DNA of 64,000 bases from Branchinecta lynchi (GCA_023053575.1 JAKZAP010000014.1:15464938-15528937), one strand, 5' to 3'. Counted from the first letter of the stretch, positions 21,560 to 32,922 are shown. Numbers and translations are program-made. The notes: generated by a model not told the origin, from the letters alone.

Positions 21560-22041
21560 TTTTAATTCGGGATCTACTAAAACCAGGAAGGGAAGGGAAC
21601 GCGAGAAAAGCAGGAAGGCATACACAAACCAGGAAGGGTGTCGCCAGAATTCAGAATTGGAAAGCCGCACCGTTCCCTTCCTCTGTTTAGTATTCTTCTA
21701 GGGGTCGGCAACTTTTCAAACTCCTTCAAACTCGAGGGGTTGGTAACTTTTCAAACTCCCTGACCTACCGTCATAACGAGAAATGAAGAGGTGAATTACA
21801 ATTTTTAAAGTTGCTGACCTCTCACTGAACTTAATGCCTACCCATGTCGGGATACTAAAACGAGGAAGCGATGGTGAACTTTGAATGTGAGAAGTTGCCG
21901 ACCCCTCGAAGAATACTAAACAGAGGAAGGGAACGTTGCGGCGAATTTTGGCGACAGCCTTCCTCGTTTTATGCCTTTTATGCCTTCCTACTTTTCTCGC
22001 GTTCCTTTCCCTTCCTAGTTTTAGTCGATCCGTTTTAATTC
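21560..22041. mobile_element. Family Q foldback transposon with 9-bp target duplication
   Basis: The duplication TTTTAATTC is at 21560-21568 and 22033-22041. The element (21569-22032, 464 bp) has ~135-bp inverted arms. The left end is GGGATCTACTAAAACCAGGAAGG and the right end reverse-complements to CGGATCGACTAAAACTAGGAAGG. Long TIRs and a 9-bp duplication fit Mutator-like elements (inference). A relative is at 45181-45706. Confidence 0.85.
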
Positions 22042-22559
22042 TTTTATTTTTTGTTACTCCATGTTTAAAAATTGGGAGGTCAAAAATAAATTACTTACAA
22101 TGATGGACAAACCTAACTCGCTGAGAGCCCTCAGAGGCTACATAAAAGGACTAACACGAAAAGACTGTGTCATAGTCTCTCTCACTCACGATGGGACCAA
22201 AAAGCTTTTAAATGTGAAGGCCAATGCATTTCCCCTAATGACAGAATCAGCTTCAGACATCAGCTACACGAATTTCGATGTTGTCAGGCGTTAGCTTCCA
22301 ACATTTCATCTCCTAGTCGATCATTTTCAATCATATACATGTAATTTCAGCGCTTCTTGTGACACAAAAAGTTGGTAGTTTGTGGTAAAGTGACCTAACC
22401 AGCTTTAAATTTTATGCAGAAAGTATGCGTAATGTTTTCTTACATTACACCCACATTCTAAAATAAAACCCATACCTCGTGGCATGCGGTTACACCAATC
22501 TCATGTTTGGCAAAGAGAAAACCGTAATTCCACGAACAAATTTGTCGAATTCACAAAAT
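22042..22559. other. Intron 1 sequence
   Basis: A 77-residue open frame at 22061-22294 is not recognised. It could be a decayed LINE part, since LINE sequence follows, but no motif shows it. Confidence 0.4.
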
Positions 22560-23500
22560 AAAATAATATTAATACCGGCGGTCATGGTAGCATGGACAGC
22601 GTCAAAGTCCGGCAGTATATACAATTTCAGCAAAAAGAACGAGAAAAACAAAAGAACATGACAAAATTCAATCAATCCTTTGACTTACAAAGCAATATAT
22701 CGCTTTGTATGGCACGGGATCGAGCCACCCCGAAGCAAAATCACGGACATGTTCTTAAAAAAGGAAGATGGAGGGCTCCAGATAATAGAGATTGGATCAA
22801 AATCTAAAGAAATTTGCGTGAAAACACTGGCTGAAACCATTATCAGCGACCAAGAATCGGAACTGAAGACCTGGTTTACTGGTTATAACGAAAAAAAGTG
22901 TTTCCCAAAAAGTTGGAAAACCTTTTTAAAGAAGCCCGTGACCTGGCTGAAAATAAAATAATTGACTTCGAAAAAGGAACCATTGATAGGAAGGAAATGA
23001 AAGAGTACTACTTCAAAGAGGCAAACCTACCTAATTTAAAGATGGTACAAGATGGGGAAAAGACGGAAAATGAAGTAAAGGAAATTTTCAGCATTTTGCA
23101 TGGTCTTATGCTTGCTCCGAAAGTTAAACAACATTTGTACCAACAATTAAATAATCTACTACCAACACAAGAACGAAAAAAAAGAATTAACGAGAAAGAA
23201 ACAGATGTTTGCCAAAGATGTAAGATTGAAACAGAAACAATATTGCATGCTTTGATAAACTGTGAAGCAGTGATTGAACAAACAGAGCAACTAAAAAATG
23301 TGCTACAGGAAATTACAGGTAGCAAAGTTGCCCTCGAAAATCTCCTAAGACTAGAAGGTAATAATGAAGAAGAGAAACAAGACCGATCGGCCACATACAT
23401 CGTAGCAAATTATAGTTACTACGCGTGGAAAGCGAGGACACAAGAAAAACAAGAAAGCTATGTTCTGGAAAAGACATTGGCAGCATGGGGGCTGTTCAAA
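22560..23500 (+). pseudogene. LINE remnant (Tx1/L1-like) with C-terminal zinc finger
   Basis: Frame 3 (from about 22680) reads KAIYRFVWHGIEPPRSKITD and KKEDGGLQI, a post-RT region typical of L1/Tx1-type LINEs. After a frameshift near 22900, frame 2 runs to about 23500 with CQRCKIETETILHALINC at 23210-23265, a C-x2-C-x7-H-x4-C finger of the zf-RVT kind. Known: this finger lies at the C-terminus of such polyproteins. Seen: frameshift and no RT catalytic box, so only a dead 3' part. The longest open frame (22898-23641) runs on past it into the family G repeat. Confidence 0.82.
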
Positions 23501-24250
23501 GGGGGACCCGTCTATTCGCCCACCCGTCGATTCGCCCAACCGTCATTATGCCCAAAATATACGTCACATCCCCCACTTTTTCCGACAGTTCGCCTAACCG
23601 TCACAAGACCCAAAATATCCGTCGATTCGCCAACCCGCTGATTCGCCCAACCGCTGATTCGCCCAACCGTTGATTCACCCACCCGTCGATTCACCCACCC
23701 GTCAATTCGCCTACCGTCGATTCGCCCAACCTCGGTTTCGTGAAGCGTCGATTCACCCACTTCTAAAATCCGTCGATTCGCCCAAGCGTCGATTCGCCCA
23801 CCCGTCATAAGACCCAAAAAATCCGTCACAACCCCCACTTTTTCCGACAGGTCGCCTACCCGTCACAAGACCGAAAAAATCCGTCGTTTCGCCCAAAAAA
23901 TCCGTCACAACCCCCACTTTTTCCGAAAGTTCGCCTACCCCGTCACAAGACCCAAAATATCCGTCGATTCGCCCAATTCTCAAAATCAACCTCTGATCTA
24001 GCGCGGCCTTTATCACTGAACGCGGTATCGGAAAGCGACTGAGTCGCAGGGGAGTGATTAAGAAGGTTAGGATACCGTCCCATGTAAATACGGGTGAAAA
24101 CTAGTCAATAAACCTAGAGCCAGATTGATCAGAAGCATGTCAGACCTCGGTGCTGATAATGAAGGAGAAAAAAAGAGGATGAATGCAAGAGTAAAACAAG
24201 TTTAAAGAAAGAGGTGGCCTACATATTGCGATTATGTGGTTCGTCAAAGA
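23500..24250 (+). repeat. Family G repeat, copy 1, with minisatellite
   Basis: The first ~480 bp is a degenerate array of CGTCGATTCGCCCACC-type units of 16-20 bp, mixed with CACAACCCCCACTTTTTCCGA units. Then comes unique sequence (GTGATTAAGAAGG, ACCGTCC, GGGTGAAAACTAGTCAA, GGATGAATGCAAGAGTAAAA, CACATATTGCGATTAT). The whole is repeated in reverse at 28130-28855. Protein-like frames here are translations of the array. Confidence 0.85.
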
Positions 24251-24394
24251 AAATTATGATGCCGCAAGATCAATCAAGTCTCAGTAGAGTGTAAGCATTT
24301 CTTACGGATGTCTTTCCCAAACTTCCCCTACAAACGATCCTATTAGTTTCTTCTCAATCTATTTATCACTCTATTTATATTCTATTTATCAATA

Positions 24395-25755
24395 ACTTTT
24401 TCGAGTTAGGGAACTTCCAGATGTGCTAGGATGATGAAACTTGGCAGGCGTATCAGGGAACCGACCAAACAAACCTGGAAATAATCAGTTTCCCGATCCG
24501 ACCATCTGCGGGGGAGTAAAGGGCGGAGGAATCTTGAAAATTTAGGGCAGTTTGTCACACTTTTTCGAGTTCGGGTACTTCCAGATGTGCTAGGGCGATG
24601 AAAATTGGCAGGCATATCATGGACCCGACCAAACTAGCATGGAAATAATCAGTTCCTGATCCGACCATCTGGTGGGAGTTGAAGGCGGGGTAATCTGGAA
24701 AATTGAGTAGTGCGTAACTTTTGAACGGGTGATCGGATTGGAATGAAACTTGAAAACTGAACAAAGGACATATCTCTGATGTCCCATCTGAAGTCCAGAC
24801 CGGATTCGGTAGCTATAGGGAAGTTGGGGGGGGGGGGGGGGCGGAAATCTCGAGAAACGGATGGAATGGAGGGATCGGAGTGAAACTTGCTGGGAAGACC
24901 AACACAGGGGGAATTTTGAATACTGAGTTATGCGTAACTTTGGAACGGATGGTCGGATTTGACTGAACGGATAGTCGGATTTGACATGTCTCTGATGATC
25001 TTTTTCATTTTCATGTCCGGACCGGACCCGACAGTTGGGGGGGGGGGGAGAGACCGGAAAATACGTGACTGGCTGATACTGGAGAGATGGGATGGAACTT
25101 CGTGGGAACAACAAACAGATGCTCTTGATAAATCTTTTTCAGAACTGGATTGGCTCCGGCGACTGTGGGGGGAGTTTGAGGGGGGGGGGAATTCCGGTGA
25201 TCACGAGTTAAGGTACTTCCAGCTGTATTAGATATTTGACAAGATCCGAGATTTCCAAATCCGACTATTCCTTAAAGTATCGATCTCGACCGCACAGTAA
25301 AAAAAAAAAAAAATACTTTTAAGCAAAATATGCATTTCCATGATCACCATGAGCCCATTTCATTTTTGCCTCAAGGGTTTTGCTTACAAATGAAGTTCTG
25401 GATCCCTTAAAGTGCGCATGTTAACTGCGAAGTCGAAAAGTAGTTTGTATCAAATGATTCATCTCAGTTGGGGAGTTGGGAGGGGGTGATCCGAAATCTC
25501 AAGAAACGGTTAGAATGGAGGGATCGGAGTTAAACTTGATGGGAAGAACAAGCATTTATTCTAGATAAATCGTTTGCACAATTAAACTGGATTCGGAAAC
25601 TTGGAGGGTGGGGTGGGTGGAGGGGGCCTTCCGGAATTTCTGTAGTTGCGTTTTTCAAGACGAAACATGGCAGGCATATAAGGGATCCGATCAATCTGAC
25701 AGAGCCCTTACCTACTACATACAGGTGCAAGTGCCATATGAGCTTACAGCTCTTG
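24395..25755 (+). mobile_element. Family F element, copy 1 (left end missing)
   Basis: The right end is CAAGTGCCATATGAGCTTAC then AGCTCTTG (25729-25755). The core repeats blocks GTGCTAGGACGATGAAACTTGG, ATCCGACCATC, G-run, CCGGAAATC and TGGAGGGATCGGAGTGAAACTTG, each about 250 bp. It has the same ends as 54433-55863 and 61039-63860. Long open frames, up to 165 residues, come from these repeats. Confidence 0.82.
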
Positions 25756-25870
25756 TTCTATTCAATTCAATTCAGTTCACTTTATTCGAAAAACATGCGA
25801 CGGACAGAGCCGATTATTACTCTTACTTTATCCGGTTTGCACCGTCAAATTTGATTAAAGCTTTGTCTTA
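25756..25870. repeat. (ATTCA)n tail and family D scrap
   Basis: ATTCAATTCAATTCAGTTCA at about 25759 looks like a LINE 3' tail in reverse or forward sense. TTATCCGGTTTGCACCGTCAAATTTGATT near 25830 matches family D sequence at 20230-20260. Confidence 0.5.
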
Positions 25871-26515
25871 AGGCCAAGTATCAGGATCAATAATTAACAC
25901 ACCTAGTTTCGTGCCGTTGAAAAACGGTAAGTAATGTCTTGTAAAAGTTTTTTTTTTCAAGGTTATCTTTATTTGCAAAAGAAATCTATCGTTATCACTT
26001 TCCTCTGCTGAGAACAGAGCTCAAGCGCACACGAAAAAAATAAATAAATCAGAATCGATTGCCGAGATACGGGCACGAAAATCCCAAACAAAAAAAAATG
26101 GGGATATCATACACATTTTCCTTGTGGTTCTCAAAATCACCACGATTTTTTTGCCAACGACTCAAAATGCCATAATTCAGGGTGTAGACCCTGAAATCAA
26201 AATAGTTAAAAATGTTAACGGTCCAAAATTTTTACATTTTAAAATTCTATCAGGGAAGGCTAATCGTCCTGGTTGAAAGTCCGACGACTAATGGCCCGGG
26301 ACAACGGACAGCGAGATTACAAGGGACAGGATTACTACGGAAACTTGTGAAAGGATTATTTTATAGTCCATTAAACTAATGATTCGCGCGAAAGTACGAA
26401 GAAATGCCTTTTAAATGTTGTCAGCACATACAGTGCAACTAGGCAATCTAAACCTTGCACCCTGAAGGTAAGAATTGTTAAAAATAACAATTTTGAGATC
26501 GCTGTTGGTGTTTCG
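25871..26515. other. Intron 1 sequence, no recognised feature
   Basis: A T-run lies at about 25949 and an A-run at about 26090. No open frame of note. Confidence 0.45.
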
Positions 26516-27527
26516 TTTTTGGAATCCCAAAACGTAAATGACTTTGACATCGCAAAAGTTGTCCGTAGGCCGTGCGAGTACGATAACTCTCGAAGGGAAT
26601 TATTTTTATGAAATGGGCTTTGTAGTCCTATATTTGGGAGTGGGGGAGGGGGTCAAATTAAGGCGCAAACAAAATATGTTTAAACAACTAATGTGATAGC
26701 CAATTATAGGGTAAAAAGACAAGCTGAACAGGAGGGTGAAAACCATTTTCTCGCCGGACAAGTATTGGACCGGAAAGTTGGTCAAAAGTAAAAGTTTTCT
26801 CTGAAGAAAAATATTCTTTGAGCCCAAGCTGACTTTGAAACATATAACAACGTTTTCAGCGGATATACGTCAGCTACGATTCTTCATCAGCAATATTTCG
26901 GCGATATAGCTTGAATAAAATGTAGGTGACTTATCCGTTTTGCACCGTCAAAAAAGCTATTTCTGCCGTTCTTGGCAAGGGTCCCCGTCAGGCTGTCAAC
27001 CTTGTGGGTCAACTTTTTGGTTTCCTTCCCCGACGTTTACCCAGAAGATTGACAGCCTGACGATGACCCTTGCCAAGAAGGACCGAAATATCATTCATTT
27101 GAAGTTGATTAAATGTTCGATTTAGGGGGTAAGAAGACATGCTGAAAACTTACGTTGATTAGATGACAGATTTAGGGCGAAGAAGAGACGCTGATTCTGT
27201 ATATGACAATAATTTTTTACTAAGTTAAAGTCTTATTTGAAGTTGATTAGATGTCCTTAATAGAGATAGGCCTACGGATATACGCTGAATTCGTTTCTGA
27301 ATTTTCTCTTTTTGCTGGACTGCCGAAACCGATAAATTGGGCAGAAGTAAAGCACGAAGTTTCGGTCAGCGTCGTCAAAATTGATATGTCTTATAGAGGT
27401 ACATCTGAACTTGGTTTTCTCTGATGATTAGCATGGCGAAGACTAGATCTGGCGAAGACAAGACCCAATTGTCTGGATCAAATATTAGATTATTTTTGGG
27501 ATCCCATCGAAACCATGGGTCTTGTTA
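26516..27527 (+). mobile_element. Family A element, interrupted by family D
   Basis: Left end TTTTTGGAATCCCAAAACGTAA and right end TTTTTGGGATCCCATCGAAACC then ATGGGTCTTGTT (to 27527). The core is split by a family D block at about 26812-27092, after which core units resume (TTGAAGTTGATTAAATGTTCGATTTAGGG). The left box has GGAATCCC, a one-base change. Confidence 0.82.
26812..27092. mobile_element. Family D insertion inside family A, with foldback
   Basis: Starts TATTCTTTGAGCCCAAGCTGACTTTGAAACAT and carries two opposed copies of CTTGGCAAGGGTCC...GTCAGGCTGTCAA (about 26965-27003 and 27049-27082). On the plus strand CTGACGA is at 27057-27063 and GAAA at 27085-27088, but the bases that would pair in stem II are imperfect. 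Confidence 0.65.
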
Positions 27528-28129
27528 TTTTCAGACTTCGAAATACATTGTAATTGAACAGTTGAACAGTTTCAATGGACGATTATTGCCATCCTGATAC
27601 TCGGTCCGCTCCTTTCGTTTCACATTCATCACTAGCTCCAATTTACTACTGCCTGAACATCTCAAACTGTACAATCGTGGTCATTCTGAATCGTAGACAT
27701 TATGGGTCGTAGGATTTTTCCTGCTGAACCTATTCAGCTAAAATCAGGCACAGCCCGGAACAACTGGAGTAACAAAAGAAATCCGGTAAAAACTTGAGTG
27801 AAAAGGTTGACTTATAACTGTCATCCGCCATCTGTTCTATGGAAGCTTGTAAAGTTACCGACTAAGTAGTAAAATTGTTTTCCGATTCATCCGACAAGGG
27901 TCATGTGTAAGGAAGCATAAGATGGATCAGTATATCCCTTGACCTTCAGTATTCCAGCGGTATTAGTTTCATAATATTCTCCTCTGGGTTCCCGTCGGAA
28001 CCTTTAGTATTACTGCCGACCAAAGGTTAACCCAACATTGGATCATGTCTGCCGACCAAAGGTATCGGGGAGCACCAATCAAATTTCACTCTATTGAGAA
28101 TTGAATGATCGTGTTTCATTGTAATTTCC
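27528..28129. other. Intron 1 sequence
   Basis: The phrase CTGCCGACCAAAGGT occurs twice, at about 28013 and 28049. Nothing else noted. Confidence 0.45.
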
Positions 28130-28855
28130 TTTAACCGACCAAATAATCGCAATATGTGGCCTACCGCTTTCGGTACAAATTGTACCTAAAAATATGGTAG
28201 CTAATTGGTATTTTACTCTTGCATTCATCCTCCATTTCCTCTTTCGTATCCGCCCCGAGGTCTTATATCGTGCTTCTCATCATTCTTGCTCAAGCTGAAT
28301 TGACTAGTTTTCACCCTTATTTACATCGGACGGTATTGTATCCTTCTTAATTACTCCCCTGTGACTTCTACCGTCTTCAATGAAAAGAGCCGCGGTGGAT
28401 CAAATGTCGGTTTTGAAAATTGGGCGGATCGACGGATATTTTGGGTCTTGTGACGGGTAGACGAACTTTCGGAAAAAGTGGGGGTTGTGACGGATTTGTT
28501 GGGCGAATCGACGGATTTGTTGGGTCTTGTGACGGGTAGGCGAGCTTTCGGAAAAAGTGGGAGTTGTGACGGATTTTTTGGGTCTTATGACGGGTGGGCG
28601 AATCGACGGATCATAGAATTGGGTGAATCGACGCTCAGGCAATAGGACGTTGGGTGAATTGACATTGGGCGAATCGACGGGTGGGTGAACTGACGGGTGG
28701 GTGAATTTTTGGTGGGCAAATCAGCGGTTGGGCGAATTGACGGTGGGCGAATCGACGGTTGGGTGAATCGACGGATTTTTAGATTGGGCGTATTGACGGG
28801 TGGGTGAATCGACGGGTGGGGGTAGTGACGGCGACCCGTTCAAAGAGCTGACAGA
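28130..28855 (-). repeat. Family G repeat, copy 2, inverted
   Basis: Reverse complement of 23500-24250 over about 720 bp. ATAATCGCAATATGTGGCC starts it, and GACGGGTGGGCGAATCGACGG-type units fill the second half. The two copies form a large inverted repeat with about 3.9 kb between. Confidence 0.85.
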
Positions 28856-28859
28856 GGAA

Positions 28860-29755
28860 GGTATGGTAGGTAAACAGAGCAAAAATTGTAAATAAATCTA
28901 TGTTTTAATATTTTGGTATTTAGTAATTTTAATCCGTTGATCTTGTTTTGTTTTTTTACTGGAAATTTTTTTTTTTTATAAGGATTATTAAAAATGCCCA
29001 ATAACGCAAGGCCCAGTGAATGTGTTGAGTTGATTATAATTATTAGATAGTGATCAATGTATTTTAAAATATGTTATTTAAATGATTTATATTGTGATCA
29101 GTGTATTTTTAAATATGTTAGTTAAATGATTTTTTATTTATTAGTGATGTTTTTAGTTGAATGTGTTAATGATGGGAGCAGCCCCTTGCAGTCGTGGGCG
29201 TTTTGTTTTTATTTTTTTTTACCGTTTCCAGTAAAGTATTTCAGTTTGAAGAGTTTGAATGTATATTTCAGTAGCCGGAACGGAAGATTAAATTTTGTAT
29301 ATATATTGAAATAAATTTTCTGGTTTATTGTGTTGTCTTTTGTCCTTGTGTTTGTGCCAGTAAGTAACTGGGGTTGATGACTTGGTGTGTGAAGGTGTTG
29401 AGGATCTTTATTTTTTTATTTAAGTGTTTATTTTTTTAAAAGTTTATATTTAGTTGTTTAAAGAAAATGTACTTAAAGAAATTTTTTAAAAGATCCAAAT
29501 GAGAGAATTAATTTCCAAATATTAGGGGCAAAAAATCGTAAATAAAATATGGGTTAATTTAAAAAGTTAGGTGACGTGAATAGTTAAAATTGGGTAAAAA
29601 TATATTAAAAGTAACGTCACTGAGGGATGGAGGAGTAGCCACAAAAAGTACGAAATATGATTTCTTAGCTTTTAAGTAATATAAAAATAAGTTAAATTAC
29701 AAAAGATGCTACGGGAAAAAAAAAAACAAAAAAAAAACAAAAAAAAAACAGTAAC
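28860..29755 (+). mobile_element. Family R retroposon, older copy with A-rich tail
   Basis: The end part aligns with the insert at 2525-2789: a GTGACGT (29571-29577)/ACGTCAC (29614-29620) stem, GGAGGAGTAGCC, AAAAAGTA and GATGCTACGGG, then an interrupted A-tail (29715-29750). The 5' part is AT-rich with unclear start; no target duplication found. No RT was seen. Confidence 0.65.
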
Positions 29756-29851
29756 CCATATTAAAGTTAATAGTTAGGTACTAGCAGTTGGTTAGTAGGT
29801 AGGTAGGTAGGTTTTTTATTTTTAATCAAAACATTGAAAATAAAATAAAAT

Positions 29852-29990
29852 ATTTATTCAAACAATGTTTACACGGATACGTCAGCTCTGATTTTTCTGA
29901 TGAAAAATCAGAGCTGACGTATCCGTGTAAACATTGTTTGAATAAATGTTTCAAAGTCAGCTTGGGCTCAAAGAATATTTAAAATAAAAT
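29852..29990. repeat. Perfect palindrome with 45-bp arms (family D)
   Basis: Arms at 29852-29896 and 29903-29947 are exact reverse complements, with the 6-base loop CTGATG. The arms include ACACGGATACGTCAGCTCTG, and family D sequence (CAGTCAGCTTGGGCTCAAAG-like) follows to about 29985. Confidence 0.93.
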
Positions 29991-30759
29991 AACATTGCTA
30001 ATATCCCATTGCAGCAAAAAGAAAGTCCTAAGGACTTGTTCTGCAATTTATTAATACTACTTGTATCTAATAAATAAATAAATATACACAACAACTTACT
30101 ATCCACCTAGCCTAGTCAAGTTAGTTACTAAAGTTAATAATTACCAGCACTGTAACTTTTTAAGTCACAATAATGCTAGCCATCTATTTATAATGATAAT
30201 CCTTCGGTAAAATGAAGTTATTTTAAATCCACATTTATCAACAAATGTAGGCTACAGGATGATGTCGATTTTGCATGTTGTGAACCGGAGTCATGCTCCT
30301 GCATGGAAAAACACGGTTCCACATTCAAAATTCACAGTCATGGATATTATTATTATTATTTATTTGAATCCTTCAAAACTGAAGAGTAATGTATAAAAAG
30401 GAACAACAACATGTCAGTCAAACTCACACACACTTACATACTAATAAACAGCTGACCGTTAAAGACAAATTAGCCTACTAAATATACAATGAAGTACATG
30501 AAAAAAAAAACGAAGCTCAAAATAAACAAACTAAGCAGGGGACTTTTTTGTGAAAAAAGGAAAAAGGTTGTGATGAAGAAGAATGTTGTCAGACTTTTTA
30601 TGAAAGTTCTGAATTTTACCATTTAAAGTTGCTTCTTCGAACGTTAGTATAAGGACACGTCGTACTTACTACAGTAATCCATTCCACTTCTGCAATATTT
30701 CCATCCATTCTCGTTCCCCATATTCTACACTTCATAAGTGTTTTATCTTTTCTATTTGC
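29991..30759. other. AT-rich intron 1 sequence
   Basis: A short (ATT)n run is at about 30344-30363. No gene or repeat family was recognised. Confidence 0.45.
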
Positions 30760-31162
30760 ATTGCACCAGGGACCCATAAATTTCCTGTAATGACCCGCCC
30801 CTCAGGGGGCTTGTCAATAAGAGATTTCTGATGCGCTCTTTACCGAGCGTCAGATAGTTGGAAAAATACCCACGGGGACAAAAATACCCGACTATCCAGA
30901 TAGACAAAATTTTTCGCAGCTCTTGTGCTGAACTAGGAATATTTCTCTGAAATGGAAGAGTATCCTGGGTCTGTTGTCCTACCTTAGGTACCTGGTGGCA
31001 TGCTGGAAAGTTTGTCTATCTGAGCAAGAACGCCGATTCGATCGAAGCAGAATTTTGGAAACTAGGTGAGGCTCGGGCAACATAGCAACATAGAAGCATA
31101 GGAAATGACAAGCCCCCTGAATGGCGAGCCATTACAGGAAATTTATGGGTCCCTGATTGCAC
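30760..31162. mobile_element. Family N DNA transposon, 50-bp TIRs, 7-bp target duplication
   Basis: ATTGCAC precedes (30760-30766) and follows (31156-31162) the 389-bp element at 30767-31155. TIRs start CAGGGACCCATAAATTTCCT and match perfectly for 26 bp. After ten weaker positions a further 14 bp match perfectly (CAGGGGGCTTGTCA). Only one copy is in the window. The superfamily is open; the duplication is 7 bp, or 8 with one mismatch. Confidence 0.88.
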
Positions 31163-31939
31163 AGAGAATCACGCTTGCCACGTTTCTTTTCTTTACGTAA
31201 CATATCCGGCTGAGCATTATTTCCGATAGTATTGTTGGTCCAAAGACCGGTTGTGCAAATTTGCCAAGATTGTCCTCCAAGGCAAGGGATAGGGCTAAAA
31301 ACAGCCGAAGCCAAAGTGGTCAACTGTCTCAGAACATCTTAGCAGATACACTATGAAGTGCGAGGTTTCCTTACCCACGCATTGTCAGGCCTTATGCTGA
31401 GGCCAGAAAAGTGAATAGTGTCCTTTTTCTTCTAGAACAAATTCTACTCCAGGGCCTAGCGCCGCTTTCGAGTTAAACTGAGACAGACGTCCGCGATCGC
31501 CTATTGACCGACCATTGGAGCAGAATTATAATCAGACTTCATACTTGGTAAGTTCTCGTTTAATTTACAAACTGAACTATCAGCCAGTGCAGCTAAATTA
31601 GTGCTTCTAAGAACAAGATAATGAGTGTGTCTGGTTTTAGTTTTATCGTCCAGCCCAAAACTAAACTGTTCAAAGTTGGCTAACGTTCAAAGAAACGTGC
31701 CTCAACGGTATATCTGAATATTTCATCCGTCACTTATATGGATATCTCCAGTTGCAATCCTGTTTATATTTTCACCAGGGGGGGCCCTTGAGAATTCACG
31801 CCTTAGCTATCTTAACAGGTTGTTGTTGAGAGAGAGAGACCGGTTTAAATGGTTTAATGAAAACAACCGGCAGTATGACGCTGAAAGGGTTGTACAAAAA
31901 TGAACATACATAGACACTAAATAATTGTTCTAGCCATGA
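31163..31939. other. Intron 1 sequence, no recognised feature
   Basis: No repeat match or coding signal noticed. Confidence 0.45.
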
Positions 31940-32012
31940 ACGTCAATGCCGAGCGGCGGTAACGCTCCGTGTTACATTCCACTAGTTCGAATCCTGCAAG
32001 CTGGCGAGTTTC
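31940..32012 (+). repeat. tRNA-like sequence with A and B boxes
   Basis: TGCCGAGCGGC (31947-31957) and GTTCGAATCC (31985-31994) are good pol III box matches with a short spacing. The arms do not form a full cloverleaf by eye, so I take it as a SINE head or tRNA pseudogene rather than a tRNA gene. Confidence 0.5.
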
Positions 32013-32094
32013 GTACTGGTGGATTTCTTCGGTTTTGGGAGCGGAGCGCGGAACCGGGCTGACCTTGCTAGACTTCGACCAAAATTCATACAGG

Positions 32095-32370
32095 CCAAAA
32101 TTCTTCTACCGTCTCAGACATCCCAGTTTAAATCCGGACCGGATCCGGTTTTGGATTGGGGGGGAGCTGGAGGGGAGAACCGGAAATCTTGGGAAACGCT
32201 TAGAGGGGAGAGATTGAGATGAGACTTGGTGGAAAGAACAAGCACAAGCCCTAGATAGATGATTGACATAACCGGACCGGATCTGTTCTTTGGGGGGGGG
32301 GGGCCGAATTTCTAGTGATCCCGCGAGTTCGGTACTTCCTGATGTTCGAGTCGTTCCAGTTTTAGTTTCA
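32095..32370 (+). mobile_element. Family F element, core fragment
   Basis: CCGGACCGGATCCGG, G-run, CCGGAAATCTTGGG, GAGATGAGACTTGGTGGAAAG and a second G-run with GTGATCCCGCGAGTTCGGTACTTCC match core units at 54750-54960. There are no ends. Confidence 0.75.
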
Positions 32371-32396
32371 GTAGTGCCTGCTCGTAACCACGATAA

Positions 32397-32630
32397 CTAC
32401 TTCCGACGATCAGTCTTCAAATCTCTTTTAGATTTTCTCATTGGCCTGTGACTGCTGGTTGTCGAGGGATGAGTGCCACACAACAGACATGTATTCCAAG
32501 ACCGGGCGAACGTAGGATACATAAGCGTTGAGCTTGATTTCTCGCTCCAGCCCAGCCTTGCGAATGGCGTGCTGCATGAACAACCGCTTAAACCCATTCT
32601 TGGTTATTTCCTGTCGTTCTAGTCCAAAGA
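32397..32630 (-). pseudogene. LINE fragment, region after the RT
   Basis: On the minus strand a frame reads KRLFMQHAIRKAGLE and then NAYVSYVRPVLEYMSVVWHS. The Y-V-R-P-V-L-E-Y-x-x-x-V-W motif is a hallmark of the segment downstream of RT in CR1/RTE-type LINEs. It ends at a stop after NEKI. Confidence 0.75.
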
Positions 32631-32922
32631 CTTATAAGCAAAACTCCCGGAAAAAAATGCTAACATTTCTCCTTAGATCAGAATGCTATGTCTTACAAGT
32701 TTACAGAATTTTATAGTCTTCTCATTTTTCTACAGTTTGTGAGCTCCCTAAAATTACCCCCCCCCCCCCCCCCTCCCCCGGTCTCAGTTGCCAACATATG
32801 TGAGCCGGTCGGGGTTGGGGGCTAGCGGATTCAGTTGTAAGTCTAATTGGCAACACATATAACAGACTATCGCTCTATTCCCAGGAGTTCTCAAATTGCA
32901 AAACTACGTCACAACAGACAGA
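32631..32922. other. Intron 1 sequence with C-run
   Basis: A C-rich run is at about 32756-32779. Nothing else recognised. Confidence 0.45.

Noticed and set aside
22898..23641. 247-residue frame as a host gene
   Set aside because: The zinc finger and neighbouring sequence are LINE; the C-terminal part is the family G minisatellite.
24617..25114. 165-residue frame
   Set aside because: Lies in the family F core, rich in proline from C-runs, and repeats between copies.
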